Under the pieces are notes generated by a model. It was given only the letters and a program-made list of their open reading frames with translations, did no database searches and was not told where the DNA came from. A program made the translations under genes and the position numbers. Shown here piece after piece: positions 48,367 to 55,508 of a DNA stretch of 58,149 nucleotides. This DNA is from a virus, in the IMG/VR virus record IMGVR_UViG_3300034351_000038, positions 1 through 58,149 of that record; one strand, given 5' to 3'. Position 1 is the stretch's first letter. The number at the start of each line of letters is the position of its first letter.

Positions 48367-48395
48367 TTGTAATTTTAATCTGGTGGTGCTATAGT
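48367..48395 (+). promoter_or_regulatory. Sigma70-like promoter
   Basis: TTGTAA, 17-base spacer, TATAGT. RNA would start near 48402 with a short leader ending in TCTCTCTTAGGAAACAAAATCC before the ATG at 48434. This serves the cysteine-peptidase-like to thyA unit. It shares the spacer length and relaxed -35 with the promoters at 41483 and 50337. Confidence 0.7.
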
Positions 48396-48433
48396 TTTAT
48401 ATATAGACGTGTCTCTCTTAGGAAACAAAATCC

Positions 48434-48901
48434 ATGATCACTTATACAAACTGTACAGGTTTTTCTACATCATTGCAGGAAAGACAAGATTGTGCTGTTA
48501 TTGCCGTTGCAGTTGCAACACAAACACCATATTTAGAAGTGAACAGATTGTTTACGTCATTTGGCAGGCAGTATAGATGGCCTACATCATTTTCCATTAC
48601 ATTAAAAGTATTGAATTACTTGGGGTTCACCACTGAGTTTCCAAGTGGTGATTGGTTTCTTACGAAGAGGGAATTTTATAATAAGCATGGATTTATTGAA
48701 CCGTTCCAAAAGAACCTAAGGAGGTTTACCCCGATATCGCTGGAAAGAGCTGCAGATAAAGAATCTATCTACTTAGTGAAAACCAAAGGCCACATATACA
48801 CCCTTTACAAGGGTAGCACTGAGTGCTATGTTTATGGAACACGAAAGAGAGTACTCTGGTTAACAAAAGTGGTAAAATCACACAATGAGGATATATTATG
48901 A
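48434..48901 (+). CDS. Cysteine-peptidase-like protein, 155 aa
   Basis: Starts with ERQDCAVIAVAVATQTPYLEVNRLF: a Cys (Cys20) at the N-terminus of a hydrophobic helix is the arrangement of papain-fold peptidases. Later VKTKGHIYTLYKG supplies a Gly-His pair (His120) on a strand, as for the catalytic His. A third residue is not assigned. It might act as a peptidase/deubiquitinase-like or transglutaminase-like enzyme on host proteins. Activity is untested. First gene after the promoter at 48367. Confidence 0.68.
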   Translation: MITYTNCTGFSTSLQERQDCAVIAVAVATQTPYLEVNRLFTSFGRQYRWPTSFSITLKVLNYLGFTTEFPSGDWFLTKREFYNKHGFIEPFQKNLRRFTPISLERAADKESIYLVKTKGHIYTLYKGSTECYVYGTRKRVLWLTKVVKSHNEDIL

Positions 48902-49098
48902 CTACATTCAAACAAACATCTGTTTTGGAATATGACCCAAAGCTTAGGGTGTATAGAGATAAAGCAAAGAGGTTTTATCTTGTGTGGGAAGGAAGAATTG
49001 ATGGAAGCCTCATTCTTAGAAAAGAGCAAATCGAGCCATTTTTAGCAACTAGGCTGATTAAGGATGGTATTGAGTATTCAAACTTCTGCGACGATTGA
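48898..49098 (+). CDS. Hypothetical protein, 66 aa
   Basis: Basic, beta-rich (MTTFKQTSVLEYDPKLRVYRDKAKRFYLVWEGRIDGSLILRKEQIEPFL). ATGA overlap with the previous gene and with the next. No recognised family. Confidence 0.65.
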   Translation: MTTFKQTSVLEYDPKLRVYRDKAKRFYLVWEGRIDGSLILRKEQIEPFLATRLIKDGIEYSNFCDD

Positions 49099-49367
49099 TG
49101 GAGTATACTTCCATGTTGATGTTTGACGATTTGTTGAAAATGACAGATCAAGAAAGACTTGATTATCTCGATCAAGAAGCAGAAAAGATTTTTGCGAGAG
49201 CGAATCCAAACAATGTGCTTAAGCTCAGGGCTATACATGCACGTCTGTCGCAGAAGAGAAAGAAAATCAAGAACAGATACGTGGCAGCACAGATGATGTA
49301 TCATGATATGCTAATCGCACTCGAATACCTTAACGACGCGCTAAAGGGAACCGTAAAACCAAAGTAG
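49098..49367 (+). CDS. DUF3135-like helical protein, 89 aa
   Basis: Starts MEYTSMLMFDDLLKMTDQERLDYL. The phrases FDDLLKMT ... LKLRAIHARLSQKRKKIKNRYVAAQMMYHDMLIALEYL follow the plan of the DUF3135 family from gammaproteobacteria (acidic start, basic middle helix, long last helix). That assignment is from memory. A short two-helix RNA- or protein-binding role is possible. The ATG overlaps the previous TGA. Confidence 0.62.
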   Translation: MEYTSMLMFDDLLKMTDQERLDYLDQEAEKIFARANPNNVLKLRAIHARLSQKRKKIKNRYVAAQMMYHDMLIALEYLNDALKGTVKPK

Positions 49368-49410
49368 TAACCTATGCTTACTCGTTTGTTGATTTTGAGA
49401 GGATTAATCG

Positions 49411-50205
49411 ATGAAACAATATCTCGAACTAATGAGTTATGTCTTAAGAAATGGAGATGAAAAGAGTGATCGCACAGGTACAGGTACCCGTAGTGTCTTC
49501 GGTTATCAGATGCGTTTCTGTCTTGAAGAAGGATTTCCACTAGTGACAACCAAGAAGATACATCTGCGCTCGATCATCCACGAGCTTCTCTGGTTTCTCA
49601 AGGGTGACACAAACGTGAGATACCTGCAGGAGAACGGTGTCAGGATCTGGAATGAGTGGGCTGATGAAAACGGCGATCTAGGGCCCGTCTACGGTCATCA
49701 GTGGCGTTCCTGGCCTACCCCGGACGGTGGTCATATCGACCAGATCAGCCAGCTGGTGGAACAGATTCGCCGAAATCCAGTCTCGCGGAGGCTCATCGTA
49801 TCCGCCTGGAACCCCGCTGAGGTGGATCAGATGGCATTGCCCCCTTGTCACTGCCTGTTCCAGTTCTACGTGAACGAGGGGCGCCTCTCCTGCCAGCTCT
49901 ACCAGCGCAGCGCTGATGTCTTCCTGGGAGTGCCGTTCAATATTGCCTCATATGCTTTGTTGACGATGATGGTGGCTCAGGTATGTGAGCTTGAAGTTGG
50001 TGATTTCGTGCATACCCTCGGCGACGCCCATTTGTACAAAAACCATATTGGCCAGGCACTGCTGCAGCTGAGCAGAAACCCACGAACTAAGCCTATAATG
50101 CAGATTAACCCTGATGTCAAGAATATTTTTGATTTCAAATTCGATGATTTTCAACTGAGTGAATATGATCCCTACCCCCGCATCTCTGCGCCAGTGTCTG
50201 TGTGA
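49411..50205 (+). CDS. thyA: Thymidylate synthase ThyA
   Basis: 264 residues, the same length as E. coli ThyA. It makes dTMP from dUMP with methylene-tetrahydrofolate. Visible motifs: [36 protein letters not shown], the catalytic Cys146 in PPCHCLFQF, and [22 protein letters not shown]. The coding sequence is markedly G+C-richer than its neighbours (39 of 60 bases in 49681-49740 against 23 of 60 in 48961-49020), a sign of recent acquisition from a bacterium. It partners the upstream dCMP deaminase. Confidence 0.97.
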   Translation: MKQYLELMSYVLRNGDEKSDRTGTGTRSVFGYQMRFCLEEGFPLVTTKKIHLRSIIHELLWFLKGDTNVRYLQENGVRIWNEWADENGDLGPVYGHQWRSWPTPDGGHIDQISQLVEQIRRNPVSRRLIVSAWNPAEVDQMALPPCHCLFQFYVNEGRLSCQLYQRSADVFLGVPFNIASYALLTMMVAQVCELEVGDFVHTLGDAHLYKNHIGQALLQLSRNPRTKPIMQINPDVKNIFDFKFDDFQLSEYDPYPRISAPVSV

Positions 50206-50225
50206 TGGTGGTGATCTGGGGATGG

Positions 50226-50251
50226 CCACCTAGTGTTGATTAGGTGGTTTT
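50226..50251 (+). terminator. Intrinsic terminator after thyA
   Basis: CCACCTA / TAGGTGG (7 bp) around GTGTTGAT, followed by TTTT. It ends the thyA transcript, and the promoter at 50337 starts a new unit. Confidence 0.8.
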
Positions 50252-50336
50252 CCCCACAATTTCATATAGTTACGTCGCGCATACAGTGGTGACCTCTACT
50301 TCCTGCCTATATCTCCCCTCCTTAAAAATATAAACT

Positions 50337-50365
50337 TTGCAAAATAATATAGGTTAATCTATAAT
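50337..50365 (+). promoter_or_regulatory. Strong promoter of the right-hand accessory operon
   Basis: TTGCAA, 17-base spacer, perfect TATAAT, in A/T-rich DNA. RNA starts near 50372, with the leader ending GTCTTAGGAGTCAAATC at the ATG 50405. No other promoter or terminator of comparable quality is visible up to 57727, so this may drive the whole gene array. Confidence 0.85.
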
Positions 50366-50404
50366 ATTAGTTACAGCACAATATTTCGTCTTAGGAGTCA
50401 AATC

Positions 50405-50548
50405 ATGAATCACCTTCGCGGGTGGAATGCCTTCGTAACTATTCATCATTTTGCCACTGGATGCTATATCATAGCTGACTGCAATACACTACTGAGTGAC
50501 AAATTATATGCTTGGTATCTTCGTCTTGAAGACGACAAGACTTTTTAG
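50405..50548 (+). CDS. Hypothetical protein, 47 aa
   Basis: MNHLRGWNAFVTIHHFATGCYIIADCNTLL..., aromatic and histidine-rich with two cysteines, preceded by TTAGGAG. First gene after the promoter. Family unknown. Confidence 0.65.
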   Translation: MNHLRGWNAFVTIHHFATGCYIIADCNTLLSDKLYAWYLRLEDDKTF

Positions 50549-50559
50549 GAGACTAATTC

Positions 50560-51108
50560 ATGTGTGACGACAAGGTCATTCTTTACGATTCACCAGAAGC
50601 AGCACAGTATCGCACAAATATCTCTGGGTGGGTAAATAGCAGAAACCAGTTTTTCGGCGAAAACGAACATGCTGCTCGGTATTCTGGAGCCACTCACACC
50701 AAATGTGCAAAGTGTGGATCCATTATGCCAATCAGGGGCCTGATAATTTGTAACGATTGCTACCACGCAAAGAGAGTTGAGGAATACAATGCTTTCCCCG
50801 CTGTGGAGTGGGATGGTAAAACGCCGTTGTGTTCGTTGACGACTGGCGATTTTATCATGAACGAAGGTCAACTAGAAGAGGCACTGGAAGACTACGTGGT
50901 GTTTGGTGACCTTATGATTGTTATTTGTGAACCAAATTACTATCCAAAGATAGATGATGATTATTTCGAGTCCCCCATCACAGATGAAGAGTTTGACATT
51001 CAATTCATCCCACAAGAGTTGGGTGAGAAGATAGATGAACTCAATGCGCTAATCGACACACTACCCCCTGCATCCTGGTCACCAGGTAAGACGAGGCCTA
51101 TATTATGA
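50560..51108 (+). CDS. Conserved phage zinc-finger protein, 182 aa
   Basis: Opens VILYDSPEAAQYRTNISGWVNSRNQFFGENEHAARYSGATHTKCAKCGSIMPIRGLIICNDC. The YDSPEAA...GW(V)...FWG..E..AR..G.TH..C..CG....K..L.C..C pattern recurs in many enterobacterial and marine phages as a conserved protein of unknown role, with four cysteines forming a zinc ribbon. The C-terminus is acidic. GGAG before the ATG. Confidence 0.84.
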   Translation: MCDDKVILYDSPEAAQYRTNISGWVNSRNQFFGENEHAARYSGATHTKCAKCGSIMPIRGLIICNDCYHAKRVEEYNAFPAVEWDGKTPLCSLTTGDFIMNEGQLEEALEDYVVFGDLMIVICEPNYYPKIDDDYFESPITDEEFDIQFIPQELGEKIDELNALIDTLPPASWSPGKTRPIL

Positions 51109-51422
51109 ACAAATCCGAAACTACAAAAGGCAATGTGATTTTCTCCAAAGATCGCGAGAGGCTCGGCATAGAGTTAGTTAATGTTTACAACAAAGAAAAA
51201 ATTGATATATCTGGATCAACAATTCGTCGATTCGATGCGTCTTCATGGCCAGAAGGTAGTGATAAACCACCGCATTTTCTTTGTATTTTTTCTAGTCCTG
51301 GAGTTACGGAGTATATACCATTCTCGTCCATAGGGTTTCGATACAAAGGAGTAATGATCACAAGCGATTATGCTGAAAAATTAATCGAAAGAGAGGCCCG
51401 TAATGTTCCAAATGAGAACTAA
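51105..51422 (+). CDS. Hypothetical protein of the three-copy family, 105 aa
   Basis: Paralogue of the proteins at 6 and 54399: same end YIPFSSIGFRYKGVMITSDYAEKLIERE. The first half (RERLGIELVNVYNKEKIDISGSTIRRFDASSW) corresponds to the F-REKVGIKIYDLITGDLV region of the first copy. A small beta-rich domain with a C-terminal helix. ATGA overlap with the upstream gene. Confidence 0.75.
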   Translation: MNKSETTKGNVIFSKDRERLGIELVNVYNKEKIDISGSTIRRFDASSWPEGSDKPPHFLCIFSSPGVTEYIPFSSIGFRYKGVMITSDYAEKLIEREARNVPNEN

Positions 51423-51540
51423 ATACGTGTCAGTTGAAAAAGTGCGCGCGTTCGTTAATGGCGTAAGCATCATATCTGGCCTCATCGCGGGGGTCTTTGC
51501 AGTTGTCTGGGGCTTCTGGTATCTGGCGCAGCAATTCTAG
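51403..51540 (+). CDS. Single-TM micro-protein, 45 aa
   Basis: Starts MFQMRTKYVSVEKVRAFVNG after GAGAGG inside the end of the previous gene, followed by a membrane helix (SIISGLIAGVFAVVWGFWYLAQQF). Predicted inner-membrane peptide. Confidence 0.6.
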   Translation: MFQMRTKYVSVEKVRAFVNGVSIISGLIAGVFAVVWGFWYLAQQF

Positions 51541-51557
51541 CCTAGTGGGAGGATATC

Positions 51558-51644
51558 ATGGAAAAAGTAAAACTCATTATTCATATTGGCATTGTTGTCA
51601 CTATATTTGCTTGGGTTGGTTGTATTTATTACTTTTTTAATTAG
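51558..51644 (+). CDS. Single-TM micro-protein, 28 aa
   Basis: MEKVKLIIHIGIVVTIFAWVGCIYYFFN after GGGAGGATATC, an excellent ribosome site. One membrane helix with one cysteine. Precedes the SH3-like array. Confidence 0.6.
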   Translation: MEKVKLIIHIGIVVTIFAWVGCIYYFFN

Positions 51645-51674
51645 ATGTGGTTTCTTCTTGGGAGGAATGAAATA

Positions 51675-51905
51675 GTGAAAAAGAATACAGAGCTGTCGAA
51701 AGGAGATACAGTGAGAATGGATCCCGATGGATACGCGCTCATCAATAATGATGAGTCTACATCACCAATTCCCATGTGGATCCCAGGTATTGGAGAAGTC
51801 ATAAGGTGTGAAGAAGGTCAAACCTGGGTAGAGTGGGATAATGGCCTAGAGACCGTTCATCAATCGACACGCACATATTTGATGAGAGTAGAAGATGAGC
51901 AATAG
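51675..51905 (+). CDS. SH3-like (WDNG) family, one domain, diverged first copy
   Basis: 76 residues from a GTG start (VKKNTELSKGDTVRM) nine bases after GGGAGG. The frame is open further back but lacks a better start. It has the KGDTV opening and the WVEWDNGLETV end of the family, with an insertion (NNDESTSPIPMWIPGIGEVI) replacing NPLGV. It is the most diverged and the first member of the array. It overlaps the next gene by 11 bases. Confidence 0.75.
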   Translation: MKKNTELSKGDTVRMDPDGYALINNDESTSPIPMWIPGIGEVIRCEEGQTWVEWDNGLETVHQSTRTYLMRVEDEQ

Positions 51906-52314
51906 AGCTGTTGTTAGAGGCGATAGAGTTATTCTGTCTGAGCTTACTGAGTGGGATTATTCTTACGCAAATCCACTTGGTGTTGTGGGGACCGTTGATT
52001 ATATATACCCAGTTGATCAAGATAACTCTGTATGGATTGAGGTTTTGTGGGATAACGGAGAGATAAATCAATACGACAGAGATGAATACGATCTAATAAA
52101 GGTGCAAGAAATCGAAGACAATCGACAATTGTCAAAAGGAGACAGAGTGACGTTGTTAGCTAATGCTAAGTGGCAAAAATTTACTCAAAACAAACTGGGC
52201 ATAGTGGGGTCTGTTGTTCATATTGGGAAATACGTAATCTTGATACATTGGGACAACGGATTTGAAAATTTTAGTAGCACCAAAGACAATGGTATTGTAA
52301 AGGTGATAAAATGA
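51895..52314 (+). CDS. Two-domain SH3-like (WDNG) protein
   Basis: 139 residues. Domain 1: RGDRVILSEL ... YANPLGVVGTV ... VLWDNGEINQYDRDEYDLIKV. Domain 2: KGDRVTLLANAKW ... NKLGIVGSV ... IHWDNGFENF ... VKVIK. Domain 1 is longer in the strand after GTV. The second has lost the Tyr in the WDNG...Y motif. ATGA overlap with the next gene keeps translation coupled. Confidence 0.85.
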   Translation: MSNRAVVRGDRVILSELTEWDYSYANPLGVVGTVDYIYPVDQDNSVWIEVLWDNGEINQYDRDEYDLIKVQEIEDNRQLSKGDRVTLLANAKWQKFTQNKLGIVGSVVHIGKYVILIHWDNGFENFSSTKDNGIVKVIK

Positions 52315-52763
52315 AAAACAAAGATTTGATTAAAGGCGATAGGGTAGTGTTATCAGATGATACAAGATGGAATACAAAACGTGAATCTAATCCTTTGGGG
52401 GTAATGGGAACAGTAATTGATCCAGATGAAAGTTATTGTATGAATCTTTTTTCAGGTCATGTGTTCGTTAGGTGGGACAATGGGGTTGAGAACTCATACG
52501 CCCCATATGAAGATGACTTAGTGAGGGTAAGAAAAACGATCAATAGTGATTTAATGCGTGGTGATAGAGTAATGTTGTTAGCTAATACGAAATGGAACAC
52601 AAACTATGAATCTAATCCTTTGGGTGTAAAAGGAACAGTAATTGATCCAGATGAAAGTGATTATGGTATTGTTTCTTCAAAAAATGTGGTAGTTAAGTGG
52701 GATAATGGGTTTGAGAACACATACAAAGAATATGAATATGACTTGGTGAGGGTAGAAAAATGA
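52311..52763 (+). CDS. Two-domain SH3-like protein with near-identical halves
   Basis: 150 residues. Both units contain ESNPLGV-GTVIDPDES, and their DNA is almost identical across this stretch, so they are recent duplicates. The junction (VRVRKTINSDLMRGDRVML) corresponds to the stop/start junction between this gene and the next (VEK, stop; MINSDLVRGDRVVL), which shows a domain fusion or fission by one indel and a substitution. See findings. Confidence 0.87.
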   Translation: MKNKDLIKGDRVVLSDDTRWNTKRESNPLGVMGTVIDPDESYCMNLFSGHVFVRWDNGVENSYAPYEDDLVRVRKTINSDLMRGDRVMLLANTKWNTNYESNPLGVKGTVIDPDESDYGIVSSKNVVVKWDNGFENTYKEYEYDLVRVEK

Positions 52764-52981
52764 TCAATAGTGATTTAGTTCGTGGTGATAGAGTGGTTCT
52801 TTCCATAAATACACGTTGGAATTATGATTATCCATCCAATCCAGCTGGGATTAAAGGAAGAGTCACTAACCCTCGATTCGTAGATTACAGTGGTTATCTG
52901 TGTGTTGAGGTTCGGTGGGATAACGGGGAATTTAATACTTACAAACTAGATGATAATGATTTGATCAAGGTGGCACCATGA
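52760..52981 (+). CDS. Single-domain SH3-like (WDNG) protein
   Basis: 73 residues: MINSDLVRGDRVVLSINTRWNYDYPSNPAGIKGRV ... VEVRWDNGEFNTYKLDDNDLIKV. It is the clearest stand-alone unit and defines the domain borders. ATGA overlaps on both sides. Confidence 0.85.
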   Translation: MINSDLVRGDRVVLSINTRWNYDYPSNPAGIKGRVTNPRFVDYSGYLCVEVRWDNGEFNTYKLDDNDLIKVAP

Positions 52982-53382
52982 GCAACCGTGATTTGATTAA
53001 AGACGATAGAGTCATGTTGTCGCATGACAATGTATGGATGATTGGAAATGACAACCCCTTAGGTGTGGTTGGGACTGTTTCTTATGACATATCCATTGGT
53101 TGGATTAGTGTTTATTGGGATAATGGGACACTTAACACCTATTATGAAGGTGATAGTGATCTGGTGAAAGTAAGAGAACTCGAATTCAACGAGGAACTTG
53201 AAGAGGGCGACAGAGTAATGTTGTTGGCTACCACTAAGAATGCTATTGGCCCCACAAACCCTTTGGGTGTTAAAGGAACAGCCACTTACCTTGGGAAACA
53301 TACATTGTCGGTAAGATGGGATACTGGAGAAGAAAACGTTTATTATGGAGAGGACAATGAATTAGTGAAGGTAGAATCATGA
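52978..53382 (+). CDS. Two-domain SH3-like (WDNG) protein
   Basis: 134 residues. Domain 1: KDDRVMLSHD ... NPLGVVGTV ... VYWDNGTLNTYYEGDSDLVKV. Domain 2: EGDRVMLLATTKN ... NPLGVKGTA ... VRWDTGEENVYYGEDNELVKV. Both domains have the full signature. Four-base overlaps with neighbours. Confidence 0.86.
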   Translation: MSNRDLIKDDRVMLSHDNVWMIGNDNPLGVVGTVSYDISIGWISVYWDNGTLNTYYEGDSDLVKVRELEFNEELEEGDRVMLLATTKNAIGPTNPLGVKGTATYLGKHTLSVRWDTGEENVYYGEDNELVKVES

Positions 53383-53798
53383 GTAATTCAACCATATCAA
53401 ACGACGATCTAGTCATGTTGTTGGCAGACCATAAATTTGATAGGGTCGAAGACAACATATTAGGAGAGCCAGGATGGGTTACTACTGCTACACCAGATAT
53501 GTTATGGGTAGAATGGGACACCGGAGAAGAAACCGTTTATAACCTTGAAGACCATGACTTGGTAAAGGTGGTTAGACTTAGAAGCAATGAAGACCTATCG
53601 AAAGGAGATAGAGTCATGCTATTGGCTACTACTGATTGGAGTGTTTGTTATGAACACCCACTTGGAGTTATTGGAGAAGTCACTAGTATTGACAGCTATA
53701 CGATGAGAGTCTACTGGGACAACGGAGTTGAGAACGTTTATTTTGTACAAGATAACGATCTGATAAAGGTTGTTAAGGAGTGGGGTAATGCCTATTAG
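53379..53798 (+). CDS. Two-domain SH3-like protein
   Basis: 139 residues. Domain 1 is diverged (NDDLVMLLADHKFD ... ILGEPGWV ... VEWDTGEETVYNLEDHDLVKV). Domain 2 is canonical (KGDRVMLLATTDW ... HPLGVIGEV ... VYWDNGVENVYFVQDNDLIKV). Its end overlaps the winged-helix gene by 11 bases. Confidence 0.85.
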   Translation: MSNSTISNDDLVMLLADHKFDRVEDNILGEPGWVTTATPDMLWVEWDTGEETVYNLEDHDLVKVVRLRSNEDLSKGDRVMLLATTDWSVCYEHPLGVIGEVTSIDSYTMRVYWDNGVENVYFVQDNDLIKVVKEWGNAY

Positions 53799-54060
53799 TG
53801 AAATCAAAAATATGAATGAGGTCATACGCATTAGTGATATAGAAGGGCGTGTTGTTGGTATTCTGAAGGAACACCCAATATACGGATGCTCTGTGTCTTA
53901 TGTTACTCAGAGATTAAAAATACTTGAGCAGGATACAAGACGTCTATTAAACAAATTGATTACACGCGGGTTTGTATTCCGACAAATCTCCTTTTTCTTT
54001 GAATCGACAACGATGTATAAACTGACAGATCTTGGGGTGTATGAATCACGAAAGTGGTAG
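53788..54060 (+). CDS. Winged helix-turn-helix protein, 90 aa
   Basis: MPISEIKNMNEVIRISDIEGRVVGILKEHPIYGCSVSYVTQRLKILEQDTRRLLNKLITRGFVFRQ...: helices plus a wing ending YKLTDLG, the layout of MarR-type transcription regulators. VSYVTQRLKILEQDTRRLLNKL is the recognition segment. AAGGAGTGGGGTA precedes the ATG. It lies inside the SH3-like array and may control it (inference). Confidence 0.78.
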   Translation: MPISEIKNMNEVIRISDIEGRVVGILKEHPIYGCSVSYVTQRLKILEQDTRRLLNKLITRGFVFRQISFFFESTTMYKLTDLGVYESRKW

Positions 54061-54065
54061 GGGTT

Positions 54066-54164
54066 ATGAAGATGATGAAAGACTCAACTCAGTTTGTTAT
54101 AGCCATGGCTCTTTTGGTTGGATGGATAGTGTTCACAGTCTTCCTCGTGTCTGACTCTATTTAA
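54066..54164 (+). CDS. Single-TM micro-protein, 32 aa
   Basis: MKMMKDSTQFVIAMALLVGWIVFTVFLVSDSI, with GGGGTT before the ATG. One membrane helix. Begins six bases after the winged-helix gene. Confidence 0.5.
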   Translation: MKMMKDSTQFVIAMALLVGWIVFTVFLVSDSI

Positions 54165-54176
54165 CTGGGACAAATC

Positions 54177-54353
54177 ATGTTAGAAAATTTGTTGGTTGTT
54201 GCATCTTCGTGCGTAGCAGAAGGTTATGAGTCTATGATAGAAGGTGCATTGATTTTCTTTGTTGGGGTTTTGTAGGCTACTTATTGTTCTGGTTTGGTTT
54301 TGGTGATTGGTGGGATTTTTAGAGTTCTGCTACTCATTGTGTGCTCCATTTAA
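54177..54353 (+). CDS. Small membrane protein, 58 aa
   Basis: MLENLLVVASSCVAEGYESMIGRCIDFLCWGFVGYLLFWFGLVIGGIFRVLLLIVCSI: a polar N-terminal half and one long or two short membrane helices, with four cysteines. GGGACAAATC precedes the ATG. Moderate support, in frame with good spacing in the operon. Confidence 0.5.
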
Positions 54354-54398
54354 ATTGAAGAGGTGAATTATGAAAACTATGACTAAACGTGAAAAAAG

Positions 54399-54668
54399 AT
54401 GCTTAACACTATTTTTAGTTATGAAAGAAAGGAAAACGATATCTTTTTGTTCTTAAACACTACTGGTGAGGTAATTCAGCACGACGTTGATGATCTTTAT
54501 GCGCTGTTAGGATTTTACAACACTGATAAGGAACAACTTTTCATTGCCGGTGATGACAATGGTGGAGAAACATTCGGGTTCTGTGTGCCATTGGACGATG
54601 TCAGTTTCCAGTGGAACGATGAGGAAATCTCTCTCAAGGAAGCGCGGAAGATCATCAAGAAAGGTTGA
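54399..54668 (+). CDS. Hypothetical protein of the three-copy family, 89 aa
   Basis: MLNTIFSYERKENDIFLFLNTTGEVIQHDVDDLYALLGFYNTDKEQLFIAG ... FCVPLDDVSFQWNDEEISLKEARKIIK. Ends like the products at 6 and 51105. The ribosome site is weak (GAAAAAAG), but another ATG at 54370 with GAGGTG begins a 28-codon frame overlapping this start, which may be a leader peptide. Function unknown. Confidence 0.72.
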   Translation: MLNTIFSYERKENDIFLFLNTTGEVIQHDVDDLYALLGFYNTDKEQLFIAGDDNGGETFGFCVPLDDVSFQWNDEEISLKEARKIIKKG

Positions 54669-54669
54669 C

Positions 54670-54675
54670 TATACT
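54670..54675 (+). promoter_or_regulatory. Possible -10 box (GACTATACT) without a -35
   Basis: TATACT about 55 bases before the second group of SH3-like genes. As at 3086 and 44136 there is no matching -35 hexamer at the right distance. Weak evidence on its own. Confidence 0.25.
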
Positions 54676-54729
54676 AAGAGCACTAACAGCTACGTGGGGT
54701 GGGTAACACACCCTATAAGAGGTTGCAAC

Positions 54730-55116
54730 ATGAGCAATATAAATTTGGAAAAATTCAGCAGTGTGATGCTGTTGGCTTCCACTAGGTGGGATGTTGACCA
54801 TACTAACCCATTAGGAGTATTAGGTACTATTATTGGCAAGGGCCTTGGTTTAATTTGTGTCAAATGGGACAATCAAAACAGAAACGATTATATGGGTGAT
54901 GATAGTGATTTGGTGAAGGTAGTTGAAGTCAAGGATAATGGAAATTTATGTAAGGATGATAAGGTGATGATGTTGGCTAATATTGGTTATGGATATCCAC
55001 TTGGAGTCATTGGAAATGTTGTTGATGTTAAAGAAAACGAAATGCGAGTAGAATGGGATAAGGGTTTTGTCAGTAGTTACTTAAAAAAACATAACAACCT
55101 TGTGAGGGTGGCATAA
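54730..55116 (+). CDS. Two-domain SH3-like protein
   Basis: 128 residues from MSNINLEKFSSVMLLAS (AAGAGGT seven bases upstream). Domain 1: SSVMLLASTRWDVDHTNPLGVLGTI ... VKWDNQNRNDYMGDDSDLVKV. Domain 2: KDDKVMMLANIGYGYPLGVIGNV ... VEWDKGFVSSYLKKHNNLVRV. In both, the canonical WDNG-EN is eroded (WDNQNRND, WDKGFVSS). Starts the second group of the array. Confidence 0.84.
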   Translation: MSNINLEKFSSVMLLASTRWDVDHTNPLGVLGTIIGKGLGLICVKWDNQNRNDYMGDDSDLVKVVEVKDNGNLCKDDKVMMLANIGYGYPLGVIGNVVDVKENEMRVEWDKGFVSSYLKKHNNLVRVA

Positions 55117-55508
55117 TGTACAACAAACATCTTGAATTAGACGATAGAGTAATGCTATTGGCTACCACTAGGTGGGATACAGATGATCATAACAACCCAT
55201 TGGGGGTAGTTGGAACTGTCACTGGCGTTGACTCTGGTTGGGTTTCCGTTAGCTGGGATAGCAAAAACAATAACAGCTATAGGGTAAGAGATGATGATCT
55301 GATTAAGTTGGCAAAAAACAGGAGTCATGAAAGGTTACATAATGGCGATAGAGTAATGATAGTGGCTACACCTGGAAGTCAAAGACAATTGGGGGTGGTT
55401 GGGGCAGTTGCTAATATCAACAAACGTTCTGTAGCGATACGCTGGGACAATTATGTTGATAGCTACTACGTAAATTACTCCAAGCTGGTGGTGGTGGATG
55501 ATGAGTAA
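55116..55508 (+). CDS. Two-domain SH3-like protein
   Basis: 130 residues. Domain 1 (LDDRVMLLATTRWDTDDHNNPLGVVGTV ... VSWDSKNNNSYRVRDDDLIKL) is near the family consensus. Domain 2 (NGDRVMIVATPGSQRQLGVVGAV ... IRWDNYVDSYYVNYSKLVVV) is shorter. TAATG junction with the previous gene. Confidence 0.85.
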   Translation: MYNKHLELDDRVMLLATTRWDTDDHNNPLGVVGTVTGVDSGWVSVSWDSKNNNSYRVRDDDLIKLAKNRSHERLHNGDRVMIVATPGSQRQLGVVGAVANINKRSVAIRWDNYVDSYYVNYSKLVVVDDE

